The notes under the pieces are model-generated. The model was not told the DNA's origin and did not search any database. It saw only the letters and a list, made by a program, of their open reading frames with translations. Below are positions 33,647 through 45,200 of a stretch of 64,000 bases of DNA, piece after piece; within the stretch, counting starts at the first letter, position 1, and the number at the start of each line of letters is the position of its first letter. The position numbers were made by a program, and so were the translations under genes. Source of the DNA: Aureispira sp964404215 (lineage in GTDB: Bacteria; Bacteroidota; Bacteroidia; Chitinophagales; Saprospiraceae); assembly GCA_964404215.1 (NCBI GenBank), contig CAYOJF010000006.1, positions 15,074 to 79,073 of the forward strand, given 5' to 3'.

Positions 33647-34498
33647 CTAGCTAGGTTGACTAACGATATTGACATCCATAGTTTCGTATGGGATTCCAAT
33701 ATTTTCTCTATCAAATGCTTTTTTGATATTTTCATTCATAAAGGCTTTTACTCCTAAGTAGTCTGCTGCTTTGGCTACTGGCATTACACCAAAATTAACA
33801 GAACTTCCTGCCAATTCACTAACAACAATAGCAGATTTTTCTGGCTCAGGAATCAATGGGCAAGACTTCAATACTTCCATAATTACTTTTCTTGCTTTGT
33901 CTATATCATCTCCATATCCAATACCAAATGTCATGTCTACTCGACGTGTACCAGCAGTAGTTATATTTTCAATAGCTCCATTAGACAATGGTCCATTAGG
34001 AATGATAATCGTACGGTTATCTGGTGTTAAAAGAATAGTATTAAAAATTTGGATCTCTTTTACTCCTCCTGTAAATCCTTGTGCAGAAATAACATCTCCT
34101 ACTCTAAAAGGCTTGAATAATAAAATCATTACTCCTCCTGCAAAGTTGGATAATCCTCCTTGCAATGCCATACCAATTGCAAAAGCAGCTGCACTAAAGA
34201 TAGCAACGAAAGACATTACATCCATTCCTAATGTACTCGCTACTGCCAACAACAACATAATCTTAAGTAGTACACTAATCAATGATCCTAAAAATGGACG
34301 TAAGGATTCATCCATATTAATTTTTGCAAAGTATTTTTGCAAGAAACTAGTAACTTTCCCAATTATCATAGAACCTATGATCCAAACCACTATCGCTAGT
34401 CCTAAGGCTTTGATAGCTGATAAAAAACTTGGTCCTGTCAAAAAGCCCATCACATCAAATCCTGTAGTTGGATCTGCTAAAAAAAGTAAATTATTCAT
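33647..34498 (-). CDS. MscS family mechanosensitive channel, copy 2
   Basis: 283 residues, nearly identical to copy 1 in TM3, the beta domain (PDNRTIIIPNGPLSNGAIEN) and the C-terminus (NIGIPYETMDVNIVSQP). This marks a recent tandem duplication. Differences cluster in the first 50 residues and in single substitutions such as MPVAKAADYLG versus MPMAKSADFLG. It has the same predicted channel function. Its 3' hairpin resembles that of copy 1, so the duplicated unit included the terminator. Confidence 0.94.
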   Translation of the reverse strand: MNNLLFLADPTTGFDVMGFLTGPSFLSAIKALGLAIVVWIIGSMIIGKVTSFLQKYFAKINMDESLRPFLGSLISVLLKIMLLLAVASTLGMDVMSFVAIFSAAAFAIGMALQGGLSNFAGGVMILLFKPFRVGDVISAQGFTGGVKEIQIFNTILLTPDNRTIIIPNGPLSNGAIENITTAGTRRVDMTFGIGYGDDIDKARKVIMEVLKSCPLIPEPEKSAIVVSELAGSSVNFGVMPVAKAADYLGVKAFMNENIKKAFDRENIGIPYETMDVNIVSQPS

Positions 34499-34531
34499 CG
34501 TTTTAAATTGTTTGTTTTGTAGTAGATAGAG

Positions 34532-34543
34532 GGGGAATTCCCC
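34532..34543. repeat. 12-bp palindrome between MscS copies 3 and 2
   Basis: GGGGAATTCCCC is a perfect palindrome 34 bases upstream of copy 2. It is notable in an AT-rich spacer. There is no T-run, so it is not a terminator. Confidence 0.35.
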
Positions 34544-34567
34544 TCAATACTGATGTTAAATAATTAA

Positions 34568-35422
34568 TTAGTTATTCTTATTAATAAGGTTTACTGCCAT
34601 CACATTGTATGGTACACCTAATTTTTCTTTTCCAAATTCTTTTTTGACATATTCATTCATGTAGAAATAAACATCCCACCAGTTGTCAGGGTGTGTCCAT
34701 ACACGTATAGTCAATTTAGTAGCAGACTCTGACAATTCAGAAACAACTACACTAGATTTTTCTAGTTCTACTAAGTGTTCACATGATTTAGCTACCTTCA
34801 TAATCACCTCTTTTGCTCTATCAATATCTGCATCATGAGCAATTCCAAATGTCACTGTACATCCTCTCTTTCCTTTAGTAGAGTGATTCGTCATTGATCC
34901 ATTTGATAAAGGACCATTAGGTAAAATGACAACTTCATTATCTAAAGTTAATAAAATAGTATTAAATACCTGTATCTCCTGAACGGTACCATTAAATCCC
35001 TGTGCTGTAATCAAATCATTGACTCTAAAAGGTTTGAATAGTAAAATCATTACTCCTCCTGCAAAATTAGACAAGCCGCCCTGTAGTGCCATTCCCACAG
35101 CAAATGCTCCTGCACTAAAAATAGCTACAAATGACATCACATCCATTCCTAATGTACTCGCTACAGCTAATAGCAACATCACCTTCAATAAGACACTAAT
35201 TAGAGACAATAAAAACGGACGTAAAGATTCATCCATTTTTATTCGTACAAAATATTTTTGTAATAATATTGACATTCTATTGATGACAACAGAGCCTATA
35301 ATCCAAACAACTAAAGCTAAAGCAAATGACTTTAGTGCTGATAAGAAGCTTGGGCCTGTCAAAAACTCTATTAAATCAAAGGAAGCTGATGCTGGATCTG
35401 CTAAGAAGAGTAAGTTGTTCAT
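34568..35422 (-). CDS. MscS family mechanosensitive channel, copy 3 (divergent)
   Basis: The start is placed at the ATG 35422 (284 residues), because the resulting MNNLLFLADP matches both paralogues. The open frame extends 22 residues further upstream without homology. TM3 is conserved (AFAVGMALQGGLSNFAGGVMILLFKPFRV). The C-terminal vestibule differs: VRVWTHPDNWWDVYFYMNEYVKKEF resembles the more usual YggB-type ending, whereas copies 1 and 2 have NFGVMP. It is the most diverged of the three. No terminator follows, so reading into copy 2 is possible. Confidence 0.92.
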   Translation of the reverse strand: MNNLLFLADPASASFDLIEFLTGPSFLSALKSFALALVVWIIGSVVINRMSILLQKYFVRIKMDESLRPFLLSLISVLLKVMLLLAVASTLGMDVMSFVAIFSAGAFAVGMALQGGLSNFAGGVMILLFKPFRVNDLITAQGFNGTVQEIQVFNTILLTLDNEVVILPNGPLSNGSMTNHSTKGKRGCTVTFGIAHDADIDRAKEVIMKVAKSCEHLVELEKSSVVVSELSESATKLTIRVWTHPDNWWDVYFYMNEYVKKEFGKEKLGVPYNVMAVNLINKNN

Positions 35423-35511
35423 AGTTTTAAATATTGTGTTAAAATTTATTTTCTTATTTCTAAGACGGGCATATTTAGCATTGGTCACTCATTTTTAATA
35501 TTTCTAAAAAA

Positions 35512-35553
35512 AAACAGCTATTATTATGAACTCAATCATAATAATAGCTGTTT
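35512..35553 (-). terminator. Terminator of the giant-adhesin operon
   Basis: A perfect 18-bp stem (AAACAGCTATTATTATGA and its complement) with a 6-base loop lies 25 bases past the stop of the PorE-like gene. A U-rich tail is present on the minus strand. Confidence 0.9.
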
Positions 35554-35577
35554 GGTCGCCTAACTAAATAGATACTA

Positions 35578-38226
35578 TTATTTTTTAGGATCTACAATAG
35601 TCGGTTTGTTATCATCATATTTTACTTTGATATAATCTGTTTTATCAAATTTTGTTACAAAGACTTCTGTCCGTCTATTGACCTGATGTTCGTATTCAGA
35701 GCATTCTACACCATCTTTACACTTATTTCGAGGTCTAGATTCTCCATACCCTACAGCTTTTATTCTATTTCCAGCAATTCCTTTCTTCATTAAATACTCT
35801 TTAGCAGACTTAGCTCTATTAGAAGATAGTGTTCTATTATAACTATCGGTTGCTCTGGCATCTGTATGAGAAGATAATTCGATCTCCATACTGGGAAATG
35901 TTTGCATTAAAAAAGCTAAATCATCTAAATCACCTGCTGCTTCGGAGCGAATATAATACTGATCAAAATCATAATAAATATTTTTGAGCTCAATAACATC
36001 CCCTGCTTTTATTGATTGGCGAATTTTTGTTCCTCCTACTGTAAGTGGGTTTCCTAGCTTATCAAAACCTGGAGCCATCAATAGCTCTAGTGCTACTGGT
36101 TCTTCACAATCTTTAGGATCAATCAACGAAATAATTTGATTCGCTCCTACAAAATTATCTTTGCGTGCTTTGACAACATACTCACATCCACACTCCAATG
36201 GAAAACTAAATAAACCTGTCCTATCTACCTTAACTACCACTTCCTCTCCTGTACATCTATTGAGTAAAGTCACATCTGTACGTGGAATAGGTCTACCATA
36301 TTCATCATGCAATACAATTCCCTTTACATGTGGTGTACCTGGGGGATAAGTCGGATTTGGATTTCCACTTGTTGGATTATTAGGGTCATTTGGAATAGGA
36401 GTAGCAGCAATCAACTCTGCGTATTCAGGATCATAATCTGGACTGTTAGGATCCATTTTGGGATCATAATAAGGCGAGCTCTTGTCTGGACTTGGTTTTC
36501 CTCCTGATGCTAATAAAGCATCTAGCTTTAGTAGACCAATACAGTATTCTTCTACTTCTCCTCCTCTCAGTGGCATCCTGAATGTTTCGGTAGCTAATAC
36601 GTAGCCATTCTTTTTAGCTTGGATTTTATAGCTTTTACCAGCTTCCATCTTAATAGGAGCTACTCCTTTATCATCCGTATACATTAGACCTAACTGAGCC
36701 TTTTGATCCTTTGTCAAATCATTAAGTTTGATTCGGTATTCATTAGAACCTTCCTCTATTGGTGTCAATGAGAGCACCATTGTCGCTCCATCCAACTGGC
36801 TCAAATTAATGTCTTCCATTTCACCTGTTTCGCTAATAGGCTTTATGGTCAACTCAGCTCCTTGTATGCGTTCGTTAGTTGCTTTATCAAATACACAGAG
36901 CTGCATAGGGTACATTGGTGCTGGAGTGGTTTCGTTCATACTGTTTTCTGCCACAAAACTATAAATATCATCCTGCCCTTGTCCTCCCGTTCTACTGGAG
37001 GTAAAATACCCCGTTTTATTATCTGGACGCATTATAAATCCAAAGTCATCTTTTTTAGAATTGAAAGGTGCTCCCAAATTCAATGGCACTTCCCAAATCG
37101 CATCTGGTCCTTCTGTCTTTTTGTGTGCCATATAGATATCTAGTCCTCCTATTCCAGCTCTTCCATTAGAAGAAAAATAAAGTGAACCATCTGTATGAAT
37201 ATAGGGAAATACTTCATTACCTGGCGTATTGATCTCTGGCCCTAAGTTGACTGGTGAGGACCAACTGTTCCCTATCAAATAAGAAACATACAAATCCATT
37301 CCACCTTGAGATCCCTCTCCATGACTGCTAGCGAAAACTAACATTCTTTCATCTGGCGAAAGTGCTGGATGACAAATATCAATTGCTCTATCGTTAAACT
37401 TCAACTCCTCTATCTCTTTCCAGATACCTTTTATCTTTCGAGCAGAATATACTTTAAGTTTAGTAATTCGTTCTTTGTCTGTTCCTCGTTTACCATTCAG
37501 AAAATTATTTCTAGTAAAAAATATTTTCTGGTCATCATCAGTAAACGTCACAGGACCTTCATGAAACTTAGTATTGATTTGATCAGAGAATGCAGTTGGA
37601 TTCTCAAATACCTCTCCTTCCTGTTTAGCATAATACAAATCCATACAGTTTGCATTCAGCCACTCATCAATTTGGTCGCCACTAGCATTGGATCTATTGG
37701 ATACATAGACCAATCCTCCCTCATGAAACATAGGACTAAAATCCAAATCAGGTCCATTTAATACCACTTCATTTTTGACCTCTACCTTTCCTTTAGCTTT
37801 ATACGTTGGAATTTGAGCACAGGCCTTATAGCCTTCTATTGCTCGTTCATCTACTTCGCCATCTGCCTGCTGCTCATCTTTTACAATTTGGTACTGCTTC
37901 CTAGCTTCCACATAGTTACCATTTGCTTGCAATGCTTGAGCATAATAAAGATGATTATCCCCATTACCCTGTTCTAGTTCAACTAGTCGTTGGTATACTT
38001 TTTCTGCATTTTTGAAGTCACTGAGTTTTCGATAACTTGTTCCTAGTTTATTTAATAAATTTTTATCTGCTTGAGTAATATCTGCATCTCCTTCTAAAGC
38101 GATGAATTCTGCATAACCCAAATTTTTGTATACTCGCTCTGCCTTTTTACTGACACCTGTCGATTGTTGGGCAACCACCCAAGGTATCATTCCAAAAAAG
38201 CAAAAAATATAGATGATATTTTTCAT
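35578..38226 (-). CDS. PorE-like TPR / PD40 propeller / CRD / OmpA protein
   Basis: 882 residues in the domain order of Porphyromonas PorE, a T9SS-associated peptidoglycan-binding protein. The order is: signal peptide (1-20, ending VVAQ); TPR helices (about 25-160); PD40/WD40-like beta-propeller blades (about 175-430: DLDFSPMFHEGGLVYVSNR, HPALSPDERMLVFAS, GGLDIYMAHK); carboxypeptidase-regulatory-like folds (about 440-560 and 645-715) separated by a Pro/Asn/Asp-rich linker; and an OmpA_C domain (about 750-875). That last domain has SHTD near 785 and the NRRTEV ending, both diaminopimelate-contacting. PorE is a lipoprotein, but no lipobox Cys is seen here. It is the last gene of the unit and probably anchors the export or adhesion complex to the cell wall. 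It lies 22 bases after the PorP/SprF gene. Confidence 0.9.
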   Translation of the reverse strand: MKNIIYIFCFFGMIPWVVAQQSTGVSKKAERVYKNLGYAEFIALEGDADITQADKNLLNKLGTSYRKLSDFKNAEKVYQRLVELEQGNGDNHLYYAQALQANGNYVEARKQYQIVKDEQQADGEVDERAIEGYKACAQIPTYKAKGKVEVKNEVVLNGPDLDFSPMFHEGGLVYVSNRSNASGDQIDEWLNANCMDLYYAKQEGEVFENPTAFSDQINTKFHEGPVTFTDDDQKIFFTRNNFLNGKRGTDKERITKLKVYSARKIKGIWKEIEELKFNDRAIDICHPALSPDERMLVFASSHGEGSQGGMDLYVSYLIGNSWSSPVNLGPEINTPGNEVFPYIHTDGSLYFSSNGRAGIGGLDIYMAHKKTEGPDAIWEVPLNLGAPFNSKKDDFGFIMRPDNKTGYFTSSRTGGQGQDDIYSFVAENSMNETTPAPMYPMQLCVFDKATNERIQGAELTIKPISETGEMEDINLSQLDGATMVLSLTPIEEGSNEYRIKLNDLTKDQKAQLGLMYTDDKGVAPIKMEAGKSYKIQAKKNGYVLATETFRMPLRGGEVEEYCIGLLKLDALLASGGKPSPDKSSPYYDPKMDPNSPDYDPEYAELIAATPIPNDPNNPTSGNPNPTYPPGTPHVKGIVLHDEYGRPIPRTDVTLLNRCTGEEVVVKVDRTGLFSFPLECGCEYVVKARKDNFVGANQIISLIDPKDCEEPVALELLMAPGFDKLGNPLTVGGTKIRQSIKAGDVIELKNIYYDFDQYYIRSEAAGDLDDLAFLMQTFPSMEIELSSHTDARATDSYNRTLSSNRAKSAKEYLMKKGIAGNRIKAVGYGESRPRNKCKDGVECSEYEHQVNRRTEVFVTKFDKTDYIKVKYDDNKPTIVDPKK

Positions 38227-38248
38227 TGTTATTTTAATTTTCGTTGGT

Positions 38249-39172
38249 CTAGAAGAACCTTGGATTATGTAATTTTTTAGCTTTCTTAAAGAAACAATAC
38301 TGCAACATCACATCTACACTTCCTGCATTATACTGCTGCAATGGAGTCAATGTAAAGTCATACGAAAGAGATACTGCTAACTGAGGGAAAATTCGCCACT
38401 GAATCAGTCCATCCACTGAATCTCCTAAACGATAAGTCACTCCCAATAATATTTTTTCGAAAAAGACAAAACTCAAGTTAATGTCTGCATCAAAAGGCGT
38501 ATTAGGAATATACTTTAGCATAACATTAGGTTGTAACTGTACATTCTTACCAATATCTAATGACAATCCTCCCATCAAGAAATAATGCTGTTGCAATTCA
38601 GGCTCTATACTAGAATTACTATTGTTGTTGAAGTCAATGCGATTACGAAAAATACGTGGCACTGAAAATCCAACATACCAAGTTCTAGCTTGATAAAATA
38701 CCCCTGCACCAAAGTTAGGCACCATTTTGCTTGCTACTCCTACAGGAACTGTTGGGTCAAAAGCTTGCGTTAACTCTGCTTGATCCCAGCGAATAGTCAT
38801 ATAATTCAATGTGCCTCTAAGCCCAATACTAAGCGTAGATTCATTTTTGAGTTTGATACGATAAGCATAACTCACATCAAAATTCCATCGATCTGTCAGT
38901 CCTAACCTATCATTCGTCAGCGTAAATCCTATTCCCATTCTCTTTTTCCAGACGGGAGCATTTACCGTAAAGGTCCCCGACTCTGGTGCCCCTGTTATTC
39001 CTATCCATTGTTTACGATAAATAGCCGAAAGGCAGGTATGTCCTTTTCCTCCTGCATAAGCGGGATTAAAATACATTTTATTGAACATGAATTGCGTGTA
39101 TTGCACATCCTGCTGTGCTGATAAATTGCTTACACACAAGATTGCTATCGCTAATAATATAATTTTTTTCAT
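38249..39172 (-). CDS. PorP/SprF family T9SS outer-membrane protein
   Basis: 307 residues. The signal peptide (1-20, ending LSAQ) is followed by the family opening QDVQYTQFMFNKMYFNPAYAGG, which is diagnostic of PorP/SprF, and an outer-membrane beta-barrel (about 14 strands) ending in YCFFKKAKK. In Flavobacterium johnsoniae, proteins with type B sorting domains need a SprF-like protein encoded just downstream for secretion. This gene lies 62 bases after the giant type B protein, so it is almost certainly the dedicated partner. A perfect hairpin sits in the spacer. Confidence 0.95.
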   Translation of the reverse strand: MKKIILLAIAILCVSNLSAQQDVQYTQFMFNKMYFNPAYAGGKGHTCLSAIYRKQWIGITGAPESGTFTVNAPVWKKRMGIGFTLTNDRLGLTDRWNFDVSYAYRIKLKNESTLSIGLRGTLNYMTIRWDQAELTQAFDPTVPVGVASKMVPNFGAGVFYQARTWYVGFSVPRIFRNRIDFNNNSNSSIEPELQQHYFLMGGLSLDIGKNVQLQPNVMLKYIPNTPFDADINLSFVFFEKILLGVTYRLGDSVDGLIQWRIFPQLAVSLSYDFTLTPLQQYNAGSVDVMLQYCFFKKAKKLHNPRFF

Positions 39173-39188
39173 GATTATTATTTTGAAA

Positions 39189-39214
39189 AGTGAGAGGAGT
39201 AAACTCCTCTCACT
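39189..39214 (-). promoter_or_regulatory. Perfect hairpin between giant gene and PorP/SprF gene
   Basis: AGTGAGAGGAGT and ACTCCTCTCACT form 12 pairs with a minimal AA centre. A weak U-rich stretch follows on the minus strand. It may attenuate transcription, block decay or mark a processing site, setting different levels for the two products. Confidence 0.65.
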
Positions 39215-39234
39215 AATTGTGTTATTATTACAAT

Positions 39235-42200
39235 TTATCTTCTAACTTCTATAAATCCTTGGAATTTACGTCCATCCTGCAACTCCATAATATAGAAGTA
39301 AGCTGCATCTGGTACTGGTGCTCCATTATGTGTTCCACCCCAGTTGTTTTGATAATTCTCATCTTCATAGATAACATCTCCCCAACGGTTGAAAACTTGA
39401 AGTTTAGTGCCAGTCAACCCATCCAAACAAGGAATGACAAAATTCTCATTGATATCATCTCCATTCGGAGTCATCATATTTGGAATATTACACTCAAAAC
39501 CACCCTGTACATCGATTACTACATAAGCAGTATCACAATAAATAGCTGGACAATTTGGATTACATAACTGATAAATAAAGTTCTGATCGACTAGTATATC
39601 CTGTAGTATCACCTCAAATTCACCTGTACCTAAGTTATTAAGTACGCCACTATTAATACTTTGTGTTACACTAATATCCCAGTTATTATTCAAGTCATCA
39701 TTTGGAATAACATCTATTGTATTGCCAGTGCTATTATAGATAACAACAAAACTATCTGAATTAGCGACTGGTGCATCATCAATTTCAATAATGACAGTAT
39801 CAGAAGAATAATCAACACATGCTTCATTGCTCAACGTCCAAACAAAAACGTTTTGTCCCAACGGTAAGTTAATAATCTCTGTAGTAGTACTTGGTGGTGT
39901 TACAATCGTTGCCGATGAAGTAGTCGTCCAGAATCCAGTACCAACACTAGGTGTAGTAGCCCTTAAGGTAGCGGTATCTTCTCCACAAATCACTCGATCT
40001 AAACCAGCATACGCAGCATCTGAAGGTAAGCTACTCACTTGTACCCTAACCATATCGGTATCATAATCCGTACAAGGTCCATTGCTCACACTCCAGCTAA
40101 AGGTATAACTAGAGTCAAGTGCCAATCCTGTTACGGTAGAATTAGGATCATTTACATCGGTAATCACCACTCCAGCACTAGATTGGTTACTAGGTTGTCT
40201 CCATTGGCCAATAGCTACTGTCGGTACAGCTGCACTCAATTGTGCCGTATCTGCATTACAGATATTAATATCCAATCCTGCATTAGCGGTATCTACGCTA
40301 GTTGTAGGGGTCACAATTACTAGTATAGTATCAATCGAATAATCAACACAAGCTCCATTCGTCAAGCTCCAATAGAATTCCATGGTGTCTATCGGTAAAT
40401 TTACTGCTGCTGAATTAGCTAAAGTAGGATTGATAATCACCCCTGTTGAATTAGTCGTCCAAACTCCTGTACTAAACTGTGGCATTGTTGCATCTAATGT
40501 AGTACTATTTCCATCACAAACAATGATGTCTGTTCCTCCATAGGCAACTTCTGGTGGCAATGCATTGATATTGTATGTCACCTCGTCTGTACTATAATCT
40601 GGACACCCTAAAGTAGAAATGGTCCAAGTAAAGGTATAAGATTGTCCCACTTGTATTCCCAATACAGAAGAGTTAGGGTCTGTTGGGTCTGTAATAATAA
40701 TTCCTTGACTAGACTGACCAGAAGTCTGTGTCCAAAGTCCTGTACTATTCGTTAGCGTATCTGCTTGTAGAATAATAGAATCTACTCCACAAAGTGTTTC
40801 ATCAAATCCTGCAAATGCTAAATCAGTACTTGCTGGAGAAATAATCACTTGGATAGAATCTACTGAATAATCCACACAGGCTCCATTACTTAATGTCCAG
40901 AAATAGACCGTAGTATCTTCTTGAATATTGACTACTTGTGTATTGTTAGCACTTGGTGTCACAATAGTAGCCGTATCGTTAGTCGTCCAGAATCCGCCAC
41001 CTAATGGTGGGATAGTAGCATCTAGCTGAATGGTATTACCACCACATAGGATGGTATCTTCTCCTGCATAAGCTACATTCGTTGGTAGTATATCTATCGT
41101 AATCAATACTTGATCGGTAGAATAATCTACACAGCCTCCATTAGTCAATGTCCATGTAAAGGTATAGGTATTACCAGCAATCAATCCACTTACCGTACTA
41201 GCGGTATCTGTTGGTGTTGTAATTACTGCCCCAAGACTTGCCTGTGAAGCTGTCTGTGACCAATATCCTCCTCCTACACTTGGTGCAGTAGCATTCAACT
41301 GTACTGTTGATACATCACAATAAGCAGAATCTAGTCCAGCATCAGCCACATCTGAAGATGGTGCTGTTACATTAATCACGACTGTATCATTGTCATAGTC
41401 CGCACAGCTACCTGCACTCAACGTCCAAATAAATACATTCTGCCCAACTGTCAATCCTGAAACTGTTGAATTTGGTAAAGTTGGATTACTAATAGTAGCA
41501 CTAGAAGTAGTCGTCCACAATCCTGTGGCTACTGTTGGTACAGAAGCGTTTAGTTGACTAGTAGTTGTAATTCCACACAAGTTAATATCATTACCTGCAA
41601 AAGCATTGTCTGGTGGAATTGCATTGACTGTAATAGCAACATTGTCACTAGAATAATCTACACAAACTCCATTTGTCAATACCCACGTAAAGACATAAGT
41701 TGTATTTGCGTTCAATCCTACTACTTGCGAATTAGGATCACTTGGATTAACAATAGTCGCTCCTTGAGCAGCTTGGCTTGATGTCTGTGTCCACATTCCA
41801 GTACCTGCACTTGGTGCTGTTGCTCCTAGTGTAGTTGTGGTATTACAGATAATTTGATTATTACCTGCTTCTGCTGTATCAGTAGTTATGGAAGAAATCA
41901 CTAGTACAGAATCAACTGAATAATCATTACAAATACCATTACTCAAACTCCAAACAAAATAACTCGTATCCTGTGGTAAGTTGGTTACAATTGTATTCTC
42001 ATCTGTAGGATCAATAATAGTAGCGGTAGAGCTACTCGTCCAGTTTCCTGTACCGAACTGAGAAGCTTGGGCTGCTAGATTAATTGTTGTTTGATTACAA
42101 ACTAAAATTGGTTGACCCGCAAAAGATACATCTGGTGGTGCTACATCAATCATAATGTTCACCGCATCTGCATCATAATCGGTACAATTACCATTACTTA

Positions 42201-45200
42201 ATGTCCAGACAAAAACATAGTTATTACCTGCCATTAATCCAGTTACCGAAGTAGTAGCGTTAGTTGGATTTGTGATGACAACCCCCTGCCCTGCTTGTGC
42301 CGCAGATTGAGTCCATAATCCCGTACTAACTGTTGGTGTTGTTGCTGTCAGTGTAGCAGAATTTACTCCACATATTCTCTGATCCAAACCTGCAAAAGCT
42401 GCATCTGGACTACTTGGTGTTACTTCCACGACCATAGAATCTACAGAGAAATCTGTACAAGCTCCATTGCTCAATGTCCAGAAGAAAGTACTGGTACCTA
42501 CTGGTAAGTTATATACTGCTGTATTCGCTACATTTGGATTTGCAATAGTAGCTCCCGAAGTAGTCGTCCACATTCCAGTTGCATTACTTGGTGCAGTAGC
42601 ATCTAGTGCTGTACTAAATAGATTACACAATCCAATATCATTTCCAGCAAAAGCTGTTGCAGTTGGTACTTCGTCAATGACCGCTGTAGTCACAGCAGAT
42701 GGTTGACTTGGACAGTCATTATTAGTTGTTATGACATAATAATCACCTGCATTAGCTGTAGTTGCTCCTACTATCGTCAGTGTTTGTCCTGTCCCAACAC
42801 TTGTGTTCGTAGCAGCACTGAACCATTCATAAGTAGCTCCTGCTACTGCATTACTGGCCGTCAATATCAAATCATCCCCTTCACATATTGGCGTATTATT
42901 GCTTGTAATAAATGGTGTCATTGGTATTGGATTAACAGTAACTATAGTCGCTGTATCCGCACTTCTACATCCATTGGCATCTACTACATAAAGATTATAA
43001 CTTCCTGAATCTACTACCGTAGCACTCATGACTACAGAAGGATTTTGTAAGTTAGACTGGAATCCGTTTGGTCCTGTCCAGAAATATCCTGCTGCATTAG
43101 TAGGCGTATTCAATACTAGAGCATCTCCCTCACAAACGGTCACACTATCCACTACACTTGGTGTAGCAGGAGTAGGAAATACCGTTGCAGTAGTAAATCC
43201 TGCTGGTGAAGTACAACCATTGACAGTAATAAATAAATAGAAGGTACTATCTATTGTAATATCTCTGATTGTTGGGTTCTGACTAGTCGCTACTAAAGTA
43301 GTTTGGTTAGAATCTGCATACCAAGCATAACTCGCTCCGTTTACAGAAGAGGTAAACAATGTCACATCATCCCCTACACATACTGGGCTATTATTAAATA
43401 CTGCTTGTGCTGCTGGTATACTATTAATAATCACATTTTCTATGTTAGAAGGAATAGATTCACATCCATTCGTATCAATAACAACGACCGTCCAATTTCC
43501 ATCTTGATAGAAAGTATTGTTATCGTTGATAAGCAAACTTGCTACAGTAGTTAATGTATCTGCTCCATTAGGTGCCGTCCATCTGTAGTTCGCTGCCATA
43601 GCAGTGGTAGATAAAACTAAACTATCCCCATCACAAATAGCACTATTGCTACTCAGTACAGGCTGCAATGGATTAGGATTCACTCCTACATTTACAGTAG
43701 TATCTTCACTCTGACAACCATTGTTGTCAATGATATATAAAGTATAAGCTCCTGAATCTACTACAGTAGAATTAACTACCGATGGATTTTGTAGATTCGA
43801 AGTAAATCCATTTGGCCCTGTCCATACATATCCTGCGGCTGTTGTGGTTGTTGACAATACAATAGCATCTCCTGCACAAACATCAAAGTCTGCTGGTATA
43901 GCTGGCGTAGCAGGTACTGGATGTACGGTTACATTATTTACTCCTGCTGCTGATGTACAGCCATTGACTGTTACAAATAAGTAGAAGGTAGTATCTGTAG
44001 TAATATTGGTAATGGTTGGATTCTGGCTAGTAGCTACTAAAGTAGTTTGTGTAGAATCAGCATACCAGTTATAACTTGCTCCTGCTACTGTAGTAGTAGT
44101 CAATTGTACTGACGCTCCCACACATACTGGACTGTTATTAAACACTGCTGGTGTATCTGGTATTGGATTAATGATTACATTAATTGTATTTGATTCGGTA
44201 CGACATCCCGTAATCGTATCAATACAGATCATCGTCCAATCTCCATTCAAGTAATTAGGATCAGTAGCTGGAATCATAGTCGTACTACCTAATGTCCATA
44301 GTACATTTCCTCCACCTGGTGCTCCAAGTGTTCCTGAACTATTTCCGTTTGGTCCTATCCACTGTGATTGTCCACAGCTACTACTAGAACTTAGTATCAA
44401 TGTATCTCCGAAACAAAGTGGTCCATTATCCACAATTGTTGGCATTGGTGGATTGGCATTGATTGTTACATTTACTGAAGTATCTGCACTTCTACATCCC
44501 CAAGTATTCGTCACATATAAAGTATAAGTTCCCGAATCTACGGCACTAGCATTGCGTACTGTTGGCATTGGCAAATTAGACTGGAATCCATTTGGTCCTG
44601 TCCAGAAGTAGCCTACTGCATTAGTAGTCGTCATGAGTACCAAATCATCGCCTTCACATACTGCAAAATCAGCTGGTATAGCTGGAGTAGCAGGATTTGG
44701 ATAAATTCTAATCTCCTCTTCTCCGGGTAAAGAAATACATCCGTCAACAAATACAGTCAAACTATATAGTCCTGTATCTGCTTGTGTTGCATTTGGTATA
44801 ATCAACGATGGAACCAATGTCGTGTCTCTATTTCCATTAGGCGAAAGCCAGAAATAACGTACATCTGTACCAAAGTAAGCTTGTGTATTTAAAGTCAAAT
44901 CCTGTGTTCCTGCACAGAATGGTGCATTATGTGTAATTGTTGGTGTCTGTGGTTTTGGATAGATAGTCACCTCTACGGTTGCAAATGATTCACAACCGAA
45001 AGAATCTGCTACTGTCAACCCATAACTTCCTGCATTGAAAGTATATCCATTTGGTATTACTGGATTTTCTAATGTAGACATAAATCCATTTGGTCCTGTC
45101 CAACGATAGGTCGCAATATTACCTGTTGCGTTAGCAAACAAGAATAAAGTATCCAACTGACACAATGGGTCATAACTTGGATTAGGTATTACCGGTGCTG

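Noticed and set aside
34568..35488. MscS copy 3 with a 22-residue N-terminal extension
   Set aside because: Both paralogues begin MNNLLFL at the position equivalent to 35422, and the extension has no counterpart in them.
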